Source: Burkholderiales bacterium (GTDB lineage: Bacteria > Pseudomonadota > Gammaproteobacteria > Burkholderiales > Casimicrobiaceae). From it: a DNA stretch of 64,000 nt. The notes below the pieces were generated by a model. The model saw only the letters and a program-made list of their open reading frames with translations, ran no database searches and was not told the origin of the DNA. The stretch spans positions 1-64,000 of the forward strand of contig JAEUPL010000003.1 of assembly GCA_016790165.1 (NCBI GenBank), written 5' to 3'. Each line of letters starts with the position of its first letter. The first letter of the stretch is position 1. Positions 46,423 to 55,683 of the stretch are shown piece after piece. The translations under genes were made by a program, and so were the position numbers.

Positions 46423-46492
46423 GATTGCCAACTACCTTCTTGTGGCCGGACGGTGACGCCCGGCGAAACGAACCTACAGAGGCGTTGCAGCA

Positions 46493-47158
46493 CTACGCTG
46501 CAATCTTGGGGGCCCCAGCGGGTTTCGTTGACGGCGCTTTGTCGCCGGGCATAACACCCGGTGCTTTCGCCCCGCCTGCTGCCGCAGGCGCCGTGGCCCC
46601 TGCAGCGGGTTTTGCCGGTGCCGCCGCTTTTGCGGGCGCCACCTGCTTTTTCTTCGGTGCCAGCATCATCACCATAAGCCGGCCTTCCATCCGCGGAAAC
46701 TGCTCAACCACGCAGATTTCCTCGGTGTCCGCCTTGATGCGGTCGAGCTGTCGTACGCCGAATTCCTGATGCGCCATTTCACGGCCACGGAAGCGCAAGG
46801 TGATCTTGACCTTGTCGCCGTCAGCGATGAACTCCTGAATCTTGCGCATCTTGATCTGATAGTCATGCTCGTCGGTTTGCGGACGCAGCTTGATCTCCTT
46901 GATCTCGATCTGCTTCTGCTTTGACTTGGCTTCCTGCAGGCGCTTGGCTTCCTGGAACTTGAACTTGCCGTAATCCATGATGCGGCAAACAGGTGGTTGC
47001 GCCGTCGGGGCGATCTCCACCAGGTCCAGGTCAGCTGCTTCGGCTTGTGCCATTGCTTCGCGCAATGAAACAATACCGGCCTGCTCACCGTCCTTGTCTA
47101 TCAGTCGAACCTCGCGAGCGGTGATCTCGCCGTTGATTCGGGTGTCTTTATCGGCTAT
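46493..47158 (-). CDS. infC: Translation initiation factor IF-3 with rare AUA start
   Basis: 221 residues. Start taken as ATA 47158: GGAG lies 7 bases upstream and the frame from there reads [18 protein letters not shown], the normal IF-3 N-terminus; the first in-frame ATG would remove it. Non-AUG starts (AUU, AUC, AUA) are the basis of infC autoregulation. Core motifs: [18 protein letters not shown], the linker-lysine helix and [12 protein letters not shown]. After the usual end there is a tail of about 45 residues rich in Ala, Pro and Lys, not needed in the family. Sits 15 bases after thrS. Confidence 0.95.
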   Translation of the reverse strand: MADKDTRINGEITAREVRLIDKDGEQAGIVSLREAMAQAEAADLDLVEIAPTAQPPVCRIMDYGKFKFQEAKRLQEAKSKQKQIEIKEIKLRPQTDEHDYQIKMRKIQEFIADGDKVKITLRFRGREMAHQEFGVRQLDRIKADTEEICVVEQFPRMEGRLMVMMLAPKKKQVAPAKAAAPAKPAAGATAPAAAGGAKAPGVMPGDKAPSTKPAGAPKIAA

Positions 47159-47173
47159 GTGACAACTCCAGCG

Positions 47174-49093
47174 TTAAATCGTCTTGTGCATCCCGGGTTT
47201 GTTATCGGAAACGGCCAGTTCGATGAACTTTTCGACCGGCATGACGCCCAAGTCGTGATTGCCGCGCCCGCGTACCGCGACTGCGCCTTGTTCCGCCTCT
47301 TTGCCACCCACCACAGCAATGTAGGGGAGCTTTTGCAGGCTTAACTCACGGATTTTATAGGAGATTTTGTCCGCCCTCAAGTCTGCCTCGGCCCGAATGC
47401 CTGCCGCCTTGAGCCTGTTTACAACGGTTTCGGCGTATTCATTCTGGTCAGACGTGATCGAGGCCACCGCAATTTGCCTCGGCGCCAGCCACAGCGGCAG
47501 CGCGCCGGCGTAGTTCTCGATCAGGATGCCGATGAAGCGCTCCAGCGAGCCCACGATGGCGCGGTGCAGCATGATCGGCGTGCGGCGCGAGTTGTCCTCC
47601 GCCACGTATTCGGCACCCAGACGGGCCGGCATGTTCGGGTCGACCTGCATCGTGCCGCACTGCCAGACACGACCAAGCGCATCCTTCAGCGAATACTCGA
47701 TCTTGGGGCCGTAGAAGGCGCCCTCGCCCTTCAGCTCTTCCCACGGCGCGCCCGCGGCGTCGAGCGCGTCCATCAGCGCCTTTTCGGCGCGATCCCAGCT
47801 CTCCTCCGATCCGATGCGCTTTTCCGGGCGCGTCGAGATCTTGTAGATGATGTCCGCAAAGCCGAAATCCGCGTAGACCTTCTGCAACAGCCGCGTGAAC
47901 GCCAGACATTCAGACTGAATCTGGTCTTCGGTCACGAAAATGTGCCCGTCGTCCTGCGTGAAGCCGCGTACACGCATGATGCCGTGCAGCGAGCCGGATG
48001 ACTCGTTGCGGTGGCAAGAACCGAATTCCCCGTAGCGCAGCGGCAGCTCTTTGTAGGAATGCAGGCCGGCGTTGTAGATCTGCAGGTGGCCGGGACAGTT
48101 CATGGGCTTTACGGCGTACGTCCGCTTTTCGGACTCGGTCGTGAACATGTTGTCCTTATAGTTCTCCCAGTGGCCGGACTTCTCCCATAAGGTGCGGTCG
48201 AGAATCTGCGGGCCTTTCACTTCCTGATAGCCGTTGTTCTCGTAAACCTTGCGCATGTACTGCTCGACGACTTGCCAGATGCGCCAGCCGTTCGGGTGCC
48301 AGAACACCATGCCGGGCGCCTCGTCCTGCACGTGGAACAGGTCCATCAGCTTGCCGAGCTTGCGGTGGTCGCGCTTGTCGGCCTCCTCCAGCCGGAACAG
48401 ATAGGCATCGAGGTCTTCCTTTCTCGCCCAGGCCGTGCCGTAGACGCGCGTCAGCATCTCGTTGCGATGGTCGCCACGCCAGTACGCACCCGCGACCTTC
48501 ATCAGCTTGAAGTGCTTGAGCTTGCCGGTGGAGGGCACGTGCGGGCCACGGCAGAGATCCGTGAACGCGCCTTCCGAGTAGAGCGACACATCCTCGTTGG
48601 CGGGAATGCTGGTGATGATTTCGGCCTTGTACGCCTCGCCGATGCCCTTGAAATAAGCGACCGCCTCGTCACGCGGCAGCACTTTGCGCTCGACCTTTTC
48701 GTCCTTTCTGGCGAGTTCGGCCATCTTGGCCTCGATCTTTTCGAGGTCCTCCAGCGTGAACGAGCGCTTGTACGAGAAGTCGTAATAGAAGCCGTCTTCG
48801 ACCACCGGGCCGATGGTGACTTGAGCCTCCGGATACAGCTCCTTCACCGCATAGGCCAACAAGTGCGCTGTCGAATGCCGGATGATGTCTACCCCGTCGG
48901 CGTCCTTGTCGGTGACGATGGCCAGCTGAGCGTCGCGGTCGATGACAAACGACGTATCGACCAGCTTGCCGTCCACCTTGCCAGCAAGCGCGGCTTTGGC
49001 GAGGCCGCTACCGATGCTGGCTGCCACCTCGGCGACGCTGACCGGTTTGTCGAAGGGGCGTTTGGAGCCGTCGGGGAGCTGTACTTGAATCAT
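47174..49093 (-). CDS. thrS: Threonine-tRNA ligase
   Basis: 639 residues, full length. N-terminal TGS domain ([18 protein letters not shown]), editing domain with [16 protein letters not shown] and a late [10 protein letters not shown], class II core ([11 protein letters not shown] zinc Cys, [32 protein letters not shown]) and the anticodon-binding C-terminus. First gene of the translation operon, with an UUCG terminator hairpin just upstream of its start that may act as an attenuator. Confidence 0.97.
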   Translation of the reverse strand: MIQVQLPDGSKRPFDKPVSVAEVAASIGSGLAKAALAGKVDGKLVDTSFVIDRDAQLAIVTDKDADGVDIIRHSTAHLLAYAVKELYPEAQVTIGPVVEDGFYYDFSYKRSFTLEDLEKIEAKMAELARKDEKVERKVLPRDEAVAYFKGIGEAYKAEIITSIPANEDVSLYSEGAFTDLCRGPHVPSTGKLKHFKLMKVAGAYWRGDHRNEMLTRVYGTAWARKEDLDAYLFRLEEADKRDHRKLGKLMDLFHVQDEAPGMVFWHPNGWRIWQVVEQYMRKVYENNGYQEVKGPQILDRTLWEKSGHWENYKDNMFTTESEKRTYAVKPMNCPGHLQIYNAGLHSYKELPLRYGEFGSCHRNESSGSLHGIMRVRGFTQDDGHIFVTEDQIQSECLAFTRLLQKVYADFGFADIIYKISTRPEKRIGSEESWDRAEKALMDALDAAGAPWEELKGEGAFYGPKIEYSLKDALGRVWQCGTMQVDPNMPARLGAEYVAEDNSRRTPIMLHRAIVGSLERFIGILIENYAGALPLWLAPRQIAVASITSDQNEYAETVVNRLKAAGIRAEADLRADKISYKIRELSLQKLPYIAVVGGKEAEQGAVAVRGRGNHDLGVMPVEKFIELAVSDNKPGMHKTI

Positions 49094-49114
49094 GATGTTC
49101 TTCGCGTAGAAATG

Positions 49115-49139
49115 AAAAAAGCAGCCGAAGCTGCTTTTT
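49115..49139 (-). terminator. UUCG-loop terminator upstream of thrS
   Basis: On the minus strand: GCAGC, loop TTCG, GCTGC, then TTTTTT. It ends 22 bases before the thrS start. It can stop readthrough from tRNA-Val, or act as an attenuator, because an upstream GCCGAAGC (49180-49187) can pair with the hairpin's core GCTTCGGC. Confidence 0.8.
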
Positions 49140-49262
49140 CTTGTCGTTTGGACACGTCAATGTGTCGCAGAAAGCCCTAGCTTCGGCGGTGGTTGAACCT
49201 TCCAAAAAAGCGAGTTCGCGGCATTCTTCGGCATCCCTTATTGAATTGTCCGACAGTGAATC

Positions 49263-49339
49263 TGGTAGAGACAATTGGATTCGAACCAACGACCCCCACC
49301 ATGTCAAGGTGGTGCTCTAACCAACTGAGCTATGTCTCT
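49263..49339 (-). tRNA. tRNA-Val (GAC)
   Basis: 77 bases with encoded CCA. Acceptor AGAGACA pairs with TGTCTCT, D-arm AGCTCAGTTGGTTAGAGC, anticodon stem CCACC/GGTGG with loop TTGACAT, anticodon GAC, T-loop GGTTCGAATCC. Directly upstream of thrS in the same direction. Confidence 0.96.
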
Positions 49340-49398
49340 GTGAGCGGTAAATTATAGCGCGAAAATTTCGTCACCGTCAGTCCGTATCGCAAGGAACG

Positions 49399-49854
49399 CT
49401 AATGCGCGTTCGGAAAGTCCACTGGAAACGGCAAACTGGCGAATTCGATGCCCTCTTCGCGCAGCGCCTCAGCGGTGTCGCGATCAGCGCGTCCGCGAAT
49501 ACCCCGATGCTCTTTCTCGCCGTAATGCATGGCCCGAGCTTCATCGGCAAACCGCTCACCGACGTACTCGGTGTTGTCTCGGACGTGCTGAGCAAACCCC
49601 AGCATCGCCTCGCGCAATTGCCCGAAGTCGATCTCGCCGTCCGGTTGCGTGGCCGCTTCCACAGCGTCTTGCCGCGTCACGGGCGCAGCCCCCGTATTAA
49701 TGCGGGGGGCGTGCAGTTTTCGTTCAATTTGCGTTGAGCCGCAGACGGGGCACTCCACCAGCCCCCGGTCGCGCTGCTGCTCAAAGTCCGCCGGCGACGC
49801 AAACCAGCCCTCAAACGGGTGGTGCTGGTTGCAGGCGAGGTTGTAGACGATCAT
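49399..49854 (-). CDS. DUF1178-family protein
   Basis: 151 residues from ATG 49854 (family opens MIVYNLACNQHHPFEGWF). A rubredoxin-like or zinc-binding pattern: Cys in LACNQ and CPVCGS with CEx-type spacing. Middle and C-terminal parts, LGFAQHVRDNTEYVGERFADEARAMHYGE in two runs and GIRGRADRDTAEALREEGIEF, are the conserved core. Function unknown. Ends 60 bases before tRNA-Val. Confidence 0.88.
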   Translation of the reverse strand: MIVYNLACNQHHPFEGWFASPADFEQQRDRGLVECPVCGSTQIERKLHAPRINTGAAPVTRQDAVEAATQPDGEIDFGQLREAMLGFAQHVRDNTEYVGERFADEARAMHYGEKEHRGIRGRADRDTAEALREEGIEFASLPFPVDFPNAH

Positions 49855-50123
49855 GGAAACGGGCCGAAAATGAGCCACTCACAGGTGGGTAGTTTAGGCC
49901 ACCAACACTCGCCTCAAGGGCCGGCAAGCCTTGGAGTCGCCTTCGGGGGCGCCGGAACCTGCGTGTGGCGACGCATTTCGTGGCGCACGCCGCCGCACTG
50001 TCTCACCCTGACAACGGGTCGCCCACAACCGCGCCGGGCGGGCTTGCGCGCCCTTGCACGAACTTCCTCCCTGCGCCATGAACGCCAATGTGCACGCCCG
50101 GTTTAAACGGCCAGCGCAGGCTG
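49855..50123. other. Intergenic, nothing recognised
   Basis: GC-rich stretch between DUF1178 and the ABC ATPase (both minus strand). No gene, RNA, or clear terminator seen. Confidence 0.35.
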
Positions 50124-51227
50124 CTAGCGCGCGATCAGTCGCGCGTCCGCAGGCGCGAACGCGAGCCGCACGTTCGTGCCGGCAGAGTACGGCTCGCGTC
50201 CGTGCGGCAGGAACACGAACAACTCGCCCAGCGCGGAATTCACGACGACCTCCACGCCCTTGCCGATGAACGACGACTTAAGCACGCTTCCCATGATCGA
50301 CGGCCCCGTCGACGTGTCGCCATCCCCGGCACTCACCGTGAACACGTCAGGACGAAGCGCCAGTTTGGCCGACCCCACCTGGGCACCCGGGGCGTGGATA
50401 TCGAATTGCGCACCACCCACTGACACCGTCGCTCGTTCACCGTTGGTGGCGGTGACGGTTGCCGGCACAACGTTCGCCTCCGACAGGAAGTCCGCCACAA
50501 ACGCCGAGCGCGGCGAGAAGAACAACTGTGTTGGCGAGCCCATTTCGCCAATGCGTCCACGTTCCATCACGATGATCTGGTCGGACACCGCCATCGCCTC
50601 TTCCCGATCGTGCGTCACATAGACACAGGTCAGTTTCAGGCGTTGCTGCAGATCGCGAATTTCCTGCCGCACATGGCGGCGCAGCTTGGTATCCAGGTTT
50701 GACAGCGGCTCGTCAAACAGCAGCACGGCGGGCTCCAGGACCAGCGCGCGGGCGATCGCCACGCGCTGTTGTTGACCGCCGGACAACTCCGACGGCAAAC
50801 GCCGCTCAAAACCCGTCAAGCCGAGCAACTTGATCGTCTCGGCCGCACGCGCCTCGGCGTCAGGCTTCTTCATGCCTTGTACCGTGAGGCCGTAGCACAC
50901 GTTTTCCATGACGCTCATGTGCGGGAACAGCGCGTAGCTTTGAAACACGAGGGACACGTTACGCTCTGCCGCCGACTGCGACGTCACATCCTTGCCTCCG
51001 AGCAGGATCTGACCGCGCGAGGGTAACTCCAGCCCGGCAATCATGCGCAGGATGGTGGTTTTGCCGCAACCGGAGGGGCCGAGCAGCGTCACCAGCTCGC
51101 CGTCTTCGATGCGGAAATTGATGTCCTTGACGGCCGGCTCACCGGTGCCATAGTCCTTCACGACGTCAATGAACTGCAATGTGCCCTTGCGAACCGGGGC
51201 CGACGTGGATGCGGAGTCGTTGCTCAT
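50124..51227 (-). CDS. ABC transporter ATPase, ferric/phosphonate (FbpC/PotA) type
   Basis: 367 residues. Walker A GPSGCGKTT, signature LSGGQQQRVAIARAL, Walker B AVLLFDEPLSNLD, then YVTHDREEAMAVSDQIIVMERGRI and a C-terminal TOBE domain (ANVVPATVTATNGERATVS, LALRPDVFTVS) that senses substrate or binds a regulator. With the double permease next door it forms a ferric-iron, putrescine or aminoethylphosphonate-like importer; the substrate is not certain. Confidence 0.9.
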   Translation of the reverse strand: MSNDSASTSAPVRKGTLQFIDVVKDYGTGEPAVKDINFRIEDGELVTLLGPSGCGKTTILRMIAGLELPSRGQILLGGKDVTSQSAAERNVSLVFQSYALFPHMSVMENVCYGLTVQGMKKPDAEARAAETIKLLGLTGFERRLPSELSGGQQQRVAIARALVLEPAVLLFDEPLSNLDTKLRRHVRQEIRDLQQRLKLTCVYVTHDREEAMAVSDQIIVMERGRIGEMGSPTQLFFSPRSAFVADFLSEANVVPATVTATNGERATVSVGGAQFDIHAPGAQVGSAKLALRPDVFTVSAGDGDTSTGPSIMGSVLKSSFIGKGVEVVVNSALGELFVFLPHGREPYSAGTNVRLAFAPADARLIAR

Positions 51228-51300
51228 ATCAAACCTGTGCGTCTATGCCAATACAAGACCGAAGATCGGCGGGAATCGGGATCGGAATGTGAGGCGCCGA

Positions 51301-53535
51301 TCAGCCGCCCACCGCAACCGGGGCGACGGACGGTTGCGCGCCGCTGCGCCGCCCCAGCTTGCGGCTACCGACCAGCCACTGCACCAGCACGATGGCCAGC
51401 ACCATGATCAGAATGAGTACCGCGCAGTAGGCGATCGCCACGCCATAGTCGCCGTTGACGACGCGACCGATGATGTACGTCGTGGCGACCTCCGTGTCGC
51501 CGGACACCAGGAACACGATAGCGCTCACCGTGGTCATCGACCGCACGAAACCGTAAATCAACGCACCAATCACCGCTGGCTTCAACAGCGGCATGAGCAC
51601 GCGACGGAACGTCTTGGCCCCATTGGCGCCGAGCGTGGTGCTCGCTTCATCGAGCGACTTATCTAACTGCGACAACGCTGCGATCCCCCCGCGCACACCG
51701 ACGGGCAGGTTACGGAACACGAAGCACAGCACAATGATCAGCCCCGTGCCGGTAATTTCGATGGGCGGCACATTGAACGCGAAAATGTACGCCACGCCGA
51801 TCACGGTGCCCGGAATGGCGAACGACAGTAGCGTCAGGAACTCAAACGCGCGTTGCCCCTTGAACGTGGTCCGCGCGATCAGGTAGGCCGACAGGATGCC
51901 GATGATCGCCGTGATGGGCGCGGCTGCGAGCGAGAACTGGAGGGTATTGAAGAGCGAGTGCCACGCGGCACCGGTAAACAGCCAGCCGTTCGGCCCCTGG
52001 TCGATGGAAAACGCCTTCACGAAGTGATCCAGCGTGAACGTGTGATCGCGTCCCCACACCTTCACGAACGCACCGAAGATGCTCATGCCGTAGAGCACGA
52101 CGGTCAGGGCCAACCAGGGCACACCCACGCCAATCGCGGTGCGCCGCACGCCGTCGGGCAGCGGGCTTGGCAAGCCAGTGTCGCCTTTGCCGGACACCGT
52201 GACAAAACTCTTCTTCGCCGTCGCCTTGCGCTGCAGCCAAAACGCGAACAGCGCAAAAGCGAGCAGGATCATCGAATACACCGCCGCCTTGCCCTGATCG
52301 AGCTGGGCCCCGACGATGGCGAAGTAAATCTCGGTCGCCATCACACCGAAGTTGCCCCCCAGCACCACCGGGTTGCCGAAGTCGGCAATCGACTCGATAA
52401 AGCCCACCAGAAACGCGTTCGCCAGCCCGGGTGCCATCAACGGCAAGGTCACCTTGCGGAAGGTCTGCCAGCGATTGGCATGCAGCGACTGACTCGCCTC
52501 TTCCAGCGTCGGGCTCACCCCCTCCACCACGCCGATCAACACCAGAAACGCCACCGGTGTGAACGCGAACAGCTGTGCCAGCAACACACCGGGCAAGCCG
52601 TAAATCCACCGCGTCTGGGGGATATTGAAGGCCCACTCAAGGAACTGATTGACCACACCGGCGCGGCCGAAGAGCATGATGAGCGCCAGACCCACCACGA
52701 ACGGTGGCGTGATGATCGGCAGCACGGTGAGCAGGCGCAGCACTTTCTTGCCGCGAAAGTTCGAGCGCGTCACGATCAGCGCGAGCATCAACCCGAGGAA
52801 GGTGGTGCCGGTCGCGCACAGCAGCGCGAGCCAGAGCGTATTCCACGCCACACCGCAGCCACTGCCGCCCCACAGGCATCCCGGAACCAGGTTCCAGAGT
52901 TTCTTCTGGGCAAGGCGCTCCCACAATGCCGCGAGCGACAGCGCGCGGTCCTGATCGACGAAACCCTCGTAGAGCACCCGCGCGACGGGAAAAAACACAA
53001 ACAGCACCACCAGCACGACGATGCACAGCAGCGCCGAGGCAACGAAGCGATCGCCGCGGAAATAACCCATCGACGCGATGCCATCCGCGCAGACGAGCAC
53101 GAAGCCAAACCCCACCAGCAGCGCGCCCGCGCCCATGCCGAATTGACCGCCCGTGAGTGCGGGCAACATCGCCTTGAGCCAGTCAAAGGTGTAACCCGTC
53201 GCCCCGATCGCGAAGCCTTGTGCCAGCACGTAAAGGCCACCGATCGCGCCGAGGGCCGTGACCGCACGGCCCCACGTGTGCAGCGCGCCTTCGGCTGCCG
53301 ATGCTGGGTTCACCGGCCGCGCATAAAGCCCCACCGTCGCCAGCAGCAAGGCGGGCAGAAGAATGAGCCAGCCCTTGCCGTGCCCTGCGATCTGCAGCAG
53401 CGCGGGCGCCTGATCCTTGCCTGAGAACTTCCCTAGCCACTTGAACGCGTAGAAACTGTCCTGCAACGCGTACCACGGCACAAGCGTGAGGCCTGCGGCA
53501 ATCAGTAGCAAGGCAATGATTCGGTAAGCCGTCAT
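51301..53535 (-). CDS. ABC transporter double permease, ferric/phosphonate (FbpB) type
   Basis: 744 residues, two fused permease halves of about six membrane segments each. Each half ends with an EAA-type cytoplasmic loop: ASQSLHANRWQTFRKVTLPLMAPGL and ASTTLGANGAKTFRRVLMPLLKPAV are its key lines. That fusion is typical of AfuB/FbpB and phosphonate PhnU-type permeases. The cognate binding-protein gene, normally just upstream, is missing from this locus. The ATPase lies 73 bases downstream. Confidence 0.88.
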   Translation of the reverse strand: MTAYRIIALLLIAAGLTLVPWYALQDSFYAFKWLGKFSGKDQAPALLQIAGHGKGWLILLPALLLATVGLYARPVNPASAAEGALHTWGRAVTALGAIGGLYVLAQGFAIGATGYTFDWLKAMLPALTGGQFGMGAGALLVGFGFVLVCADGIASMGYFRGDRFVASALLCIVVLVVLFVFFPVARVLYEGFVDQDRALSLAALWERLAQKKLWNLVPGCLWGGSGCGVAWNTLWLALLCATGTTFLGLMLALIVTRSNFRGKKVLRLLTVLPIITPPFVVGLALIMLFGRAGVVNQFLEWAFNIPQTRWIYGLPGVLLAQLFAFTPVAFLVLIGVVEGVSPTLEEASQSLHANRWQTFRKVTLPLMAPGLANAFLVGFIESIADFGNPVVLGGNFGVMATEIYFAIVGAQLDQGKAAVYSMILLAFALFAFWLQRKATAKKSFVTVSGKGDTGLPSPLPDGVRRTAIGVGVPWLALTVVLYGMSIFGAFVKVWGRDHTFTLDHFVKAFSIDQGPNGWLFTGAAWHSLFNTLQFSLAAAPITAIIGILSAYLIARTTFKGQRAFEFLTLLSFAIPGTVIGVAYIFAFNVPPIEITGTGLIIVLCFVFRNLPVGVRGGIAALSQLDKSLDEASTTLGANGAKTFRRVLMPLLKPAVIGALIYGFVRSMTTVSAIVFLVSGDTEVATTYIIGRVVNGDYGVAIAYCAVLILIMVLAIVLVQWLVGSRKLGRRSGAQPSVAPVAVGG

Positions 53536-53832
53536 GGCAGTGTGGTTCCCCCAGAAATGACCCGATCATCAGACACGCCGGCCCGCTGGCCCGCACGTTT
53601 GACGGCGTTCGGCGTGCTCCCCGTCTCCGATTCGTTGAGCACTGTCGACGCAGTGTAGCCGCTGTAGTACGCCGGAAATGGCAGCGATTCGATTCGCAAC
53701 AGCTTTTGCGCGTCACGACCAGCCGGCGGTCATTGCAGGCTAGAAACGGCCCAAATCGACTTTGGCCGTTTCATGCAGAAAACGACTGATCGGCCGTCGT
53801 AACAGCACTAAAGCTGTATCGTGATCACGCCG
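53536..53832. other. Intergenic region with repeat copy
   Basis: Region between the permease 5' end and the haloperoxidase 3' end, both on the minus strand. It contains one dispersed repeat copy and the probable promoter of the permease-ATPase pair, which I cannot resolve. Confidence 0.35.
53698..53762 (+). repeat. Dispersed 66-nt intergenic repeat, copy 3
   Basis: 65 bases: one base shorter between CTTTT and GGCGGTC than the other copies, but with the same 23-base spacing to the final TCGACTT. A further ACGAC/GTCGT hairpin follows at about 53779-53797, possibly a partial second unit. Confidence 0.65.
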
Positions 53833-55416
53833 TCAGACGGTCACCCGCTGCCCGGCAAACCCCGTGAATTCGAACGATTTCAGCCAACCTTGCTGCCCTT
53901 CGAGCGACTTGGCCTTTTCCGCCTTGAGCCACGCGCGGGCGACGTGTTCGCCGAGCAGCAAGCCCTGCCACGCGTCGCTCCGCCAATGGATGCCGGCAAA
54001 GTTACGGCCCATCGCGACGTTCATCGCCAATTTGTTCAGCTCGCTGCCGACGGTCGGTGCCGGGAGATTGGGGTCGAGACTTTCCCAGTCTTTGCCGTCG
54101 CGCGTGGGCTGTAACGGGAAACGCAGCTTGCGACGCTCGTCGAACATCGCCTTGAGCACGGTGACACAGGCGCCGGCGATGGAGGCATGGCCCGAGGGAT
54201 AGGCCGGGTGCGCGGGCGCCCCTTCGGGGTAGGACTGCGGCAGCAGCGCTGAGCCGTGACGTGCCTTGACGCGCTTTACCGCCTCGGAATTGACGATCAG
54301 CGGATGAATGCCCACCGTCTCGCCGCGCGTCGCTCGATCCACGAGCGCGCCGTACGCCTCGGGGCGCAGCGCGCGGTGCCGCAACCACTTCTCATCCCAA
54401 CAGGCCTTGAATGCGAAGTCGCTGACGCTGCCCATCGCGTTGTGAACGTGCGCCGGTCCGAACGAAACAAACCCATTCATCGCACGCGAGGATTTGTACG
54501 GGTTGGCCGCCGACCACCCCTCACGCGGACGGTGCGGATTGCCGAGCAAGATCGACGACGCGTCGATAAACGCCTGGTACGAAAAGTCCCAGTGCACATA
54601 CTCCGCCGCATCGCGTCCACTGCGCAGGTAGAACAAATCAGCGTAGTGATTAATGATGCCCGGCGGCCATTCGCCGCTCGCCACCTTGAGGTACTCGTCC
54701 CAGGTGGTCATGAAATCCGTGCCCCGGAACGCCACGCGGTATTGCTGCCAGCGGTTCTGCGCGCCATAGGGAACGGGCATCCAGAGCAACTGCGAAAACC
54801 AGTGGCCATCGCCGTCGCCCGTCACGCCCAGACGAAACAAAGTCTGCGGCGTGACGCTGGCGAACGTCTTCGTCCTGCGCAGCTCGGCCACCGCATCGCG
54901 CACGAGACCGGCGCGGTCGTAGTCCCATAGCGGCACGTCGCGCAATAACGCCATCCAGTAAAGCTCCAGCGCCTCGTCGGCCAGACGTTCCGAATCGAGC
55001 GCCGGAAACGGCGGCAGCTTGGGCACCTCGCGTGACAACGGCTCCTTCTCCCAGCTGTACGCCGCCAGCGGATTCACCAGGCGAATCTCATGATTGACGG
55101 GTAGCTGCTCCCAGTCGGCGATCTGCGCTGTCTTGGTCGCGGTTTCGAACTGCGCCATGTCGGCCGCTGCCACCGCCCCGCGCGCATCGTGCGGCAACGT
55201 CTTGGCAAACGCCGCCGCGCCAGTCGCGCGTAGGGACACTGCACCGCTGGGTACGGCCGTCGGCTGCGCCACGACAGCGGGCGCCACGCCCGCCGCCACC
55301 GCGCCACCGGCGGTTGCTGCAGCACGCTGCAGCCACAGCCGACGGGCGGCATCGGACGGCGCATCGGTTTCCGTGACAGGCAATGCGGTCGCTGATTCAG
55401 TCGAAGGCTGTCTCAT
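53833..55416 (-). CDS. Vanadium-dependent haloperoxidase (PAP2 fold), Tat-exported
   Basis: 527 residues. The vanadate-binding set is complete: Lys343 and Arg351 in KWLRHRALRP (eight apart, as in algal bromoperoxidases rather than the fungal chloroperoxidase), Ser408-Gly409-His410 in YPSGHAS, and Arg471, His477 and Asp481 in RNFAGIHWRSD. N-terminus carries a twin-arginine motif (RRLWLQR) before a hydrophobic stretch, so export in folded form is likely. Oxidises halide with peroxide, or acts as phosphatase; both activities occur in this fold. Alone on its strand apart from the ABC genes downstream. Confidence 0.9.
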   Translation of the reverse strand: MRQPSTESATALPVTETDAPSDAARRLWLQRAAATAGGAVAAGVAPAVVAQPTAVPSGAVSLRATGAAAFAKTLPHDARGAVAAADMAQFETATKTAQIADWEQLPVNHEIRLVNPLAAYSWEKEPLSREVPKLPPFPALDSERLADEALELYWMALLRDVPLWDYDRAGLVRDAVAELRRTKTFASVTPQTLFRLGVTGDGDGHWFSQLLWMPVPYGAQNRWQQYRVAFRGTDFMTTWDEYLKVASGEWPPGIINHYADLFYLRSGRDAAEYVHWDFSYQAFIDASSILLGNPHRPREGWSAANPYKSSRAMNGFVSFGPAHVHNAMGSVSDFAFKACWDEKWLRHRALRPEAYGALVDRATRGETVGIHPLIVNSEAVKRVKARHGSALLPQSYPEGAPAHPAYPSGHASIAGACVTVLKAMFDERRKLRFPLQPTRDGKDWESLDPNLPAPTVGSELNKLAMNVAMGRNFAGIHWRSDAWQGLLLGEHVARAWLKAEKAKSLEGQQGWLKSFEFTGFAGQRVTV

Positions 55417-55683
55417 CGCGGATTCATTTCGTCGAAGTTTCGGGGTACACGGCCAGCGCTACCGGCCCAAATCTGCGCTCATACGGCCTCGCAGCACGCA
55501 TGATTGTAGGTTTGCCGGATTGGCCGACGTCGTGCTCCAACAGGCTCGCATCTCGCCGGGCGTGGGATTCGCGGTGCTCATGCGACTTCGGCATCGCTGA
55601 TCGCCGAACGGACATCGACACCCTACGAATGAGGCGCTGACCTGATTTAAAGTTGACGCTTATCCACCCACCTGATCCCACCG

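Noticed and set aside
49141..49262. Threonine-rich leader peptide ahead of thrS
   Set aside because: The only short reading frame there (starting MPKNAAN) has no run of threonine codons.
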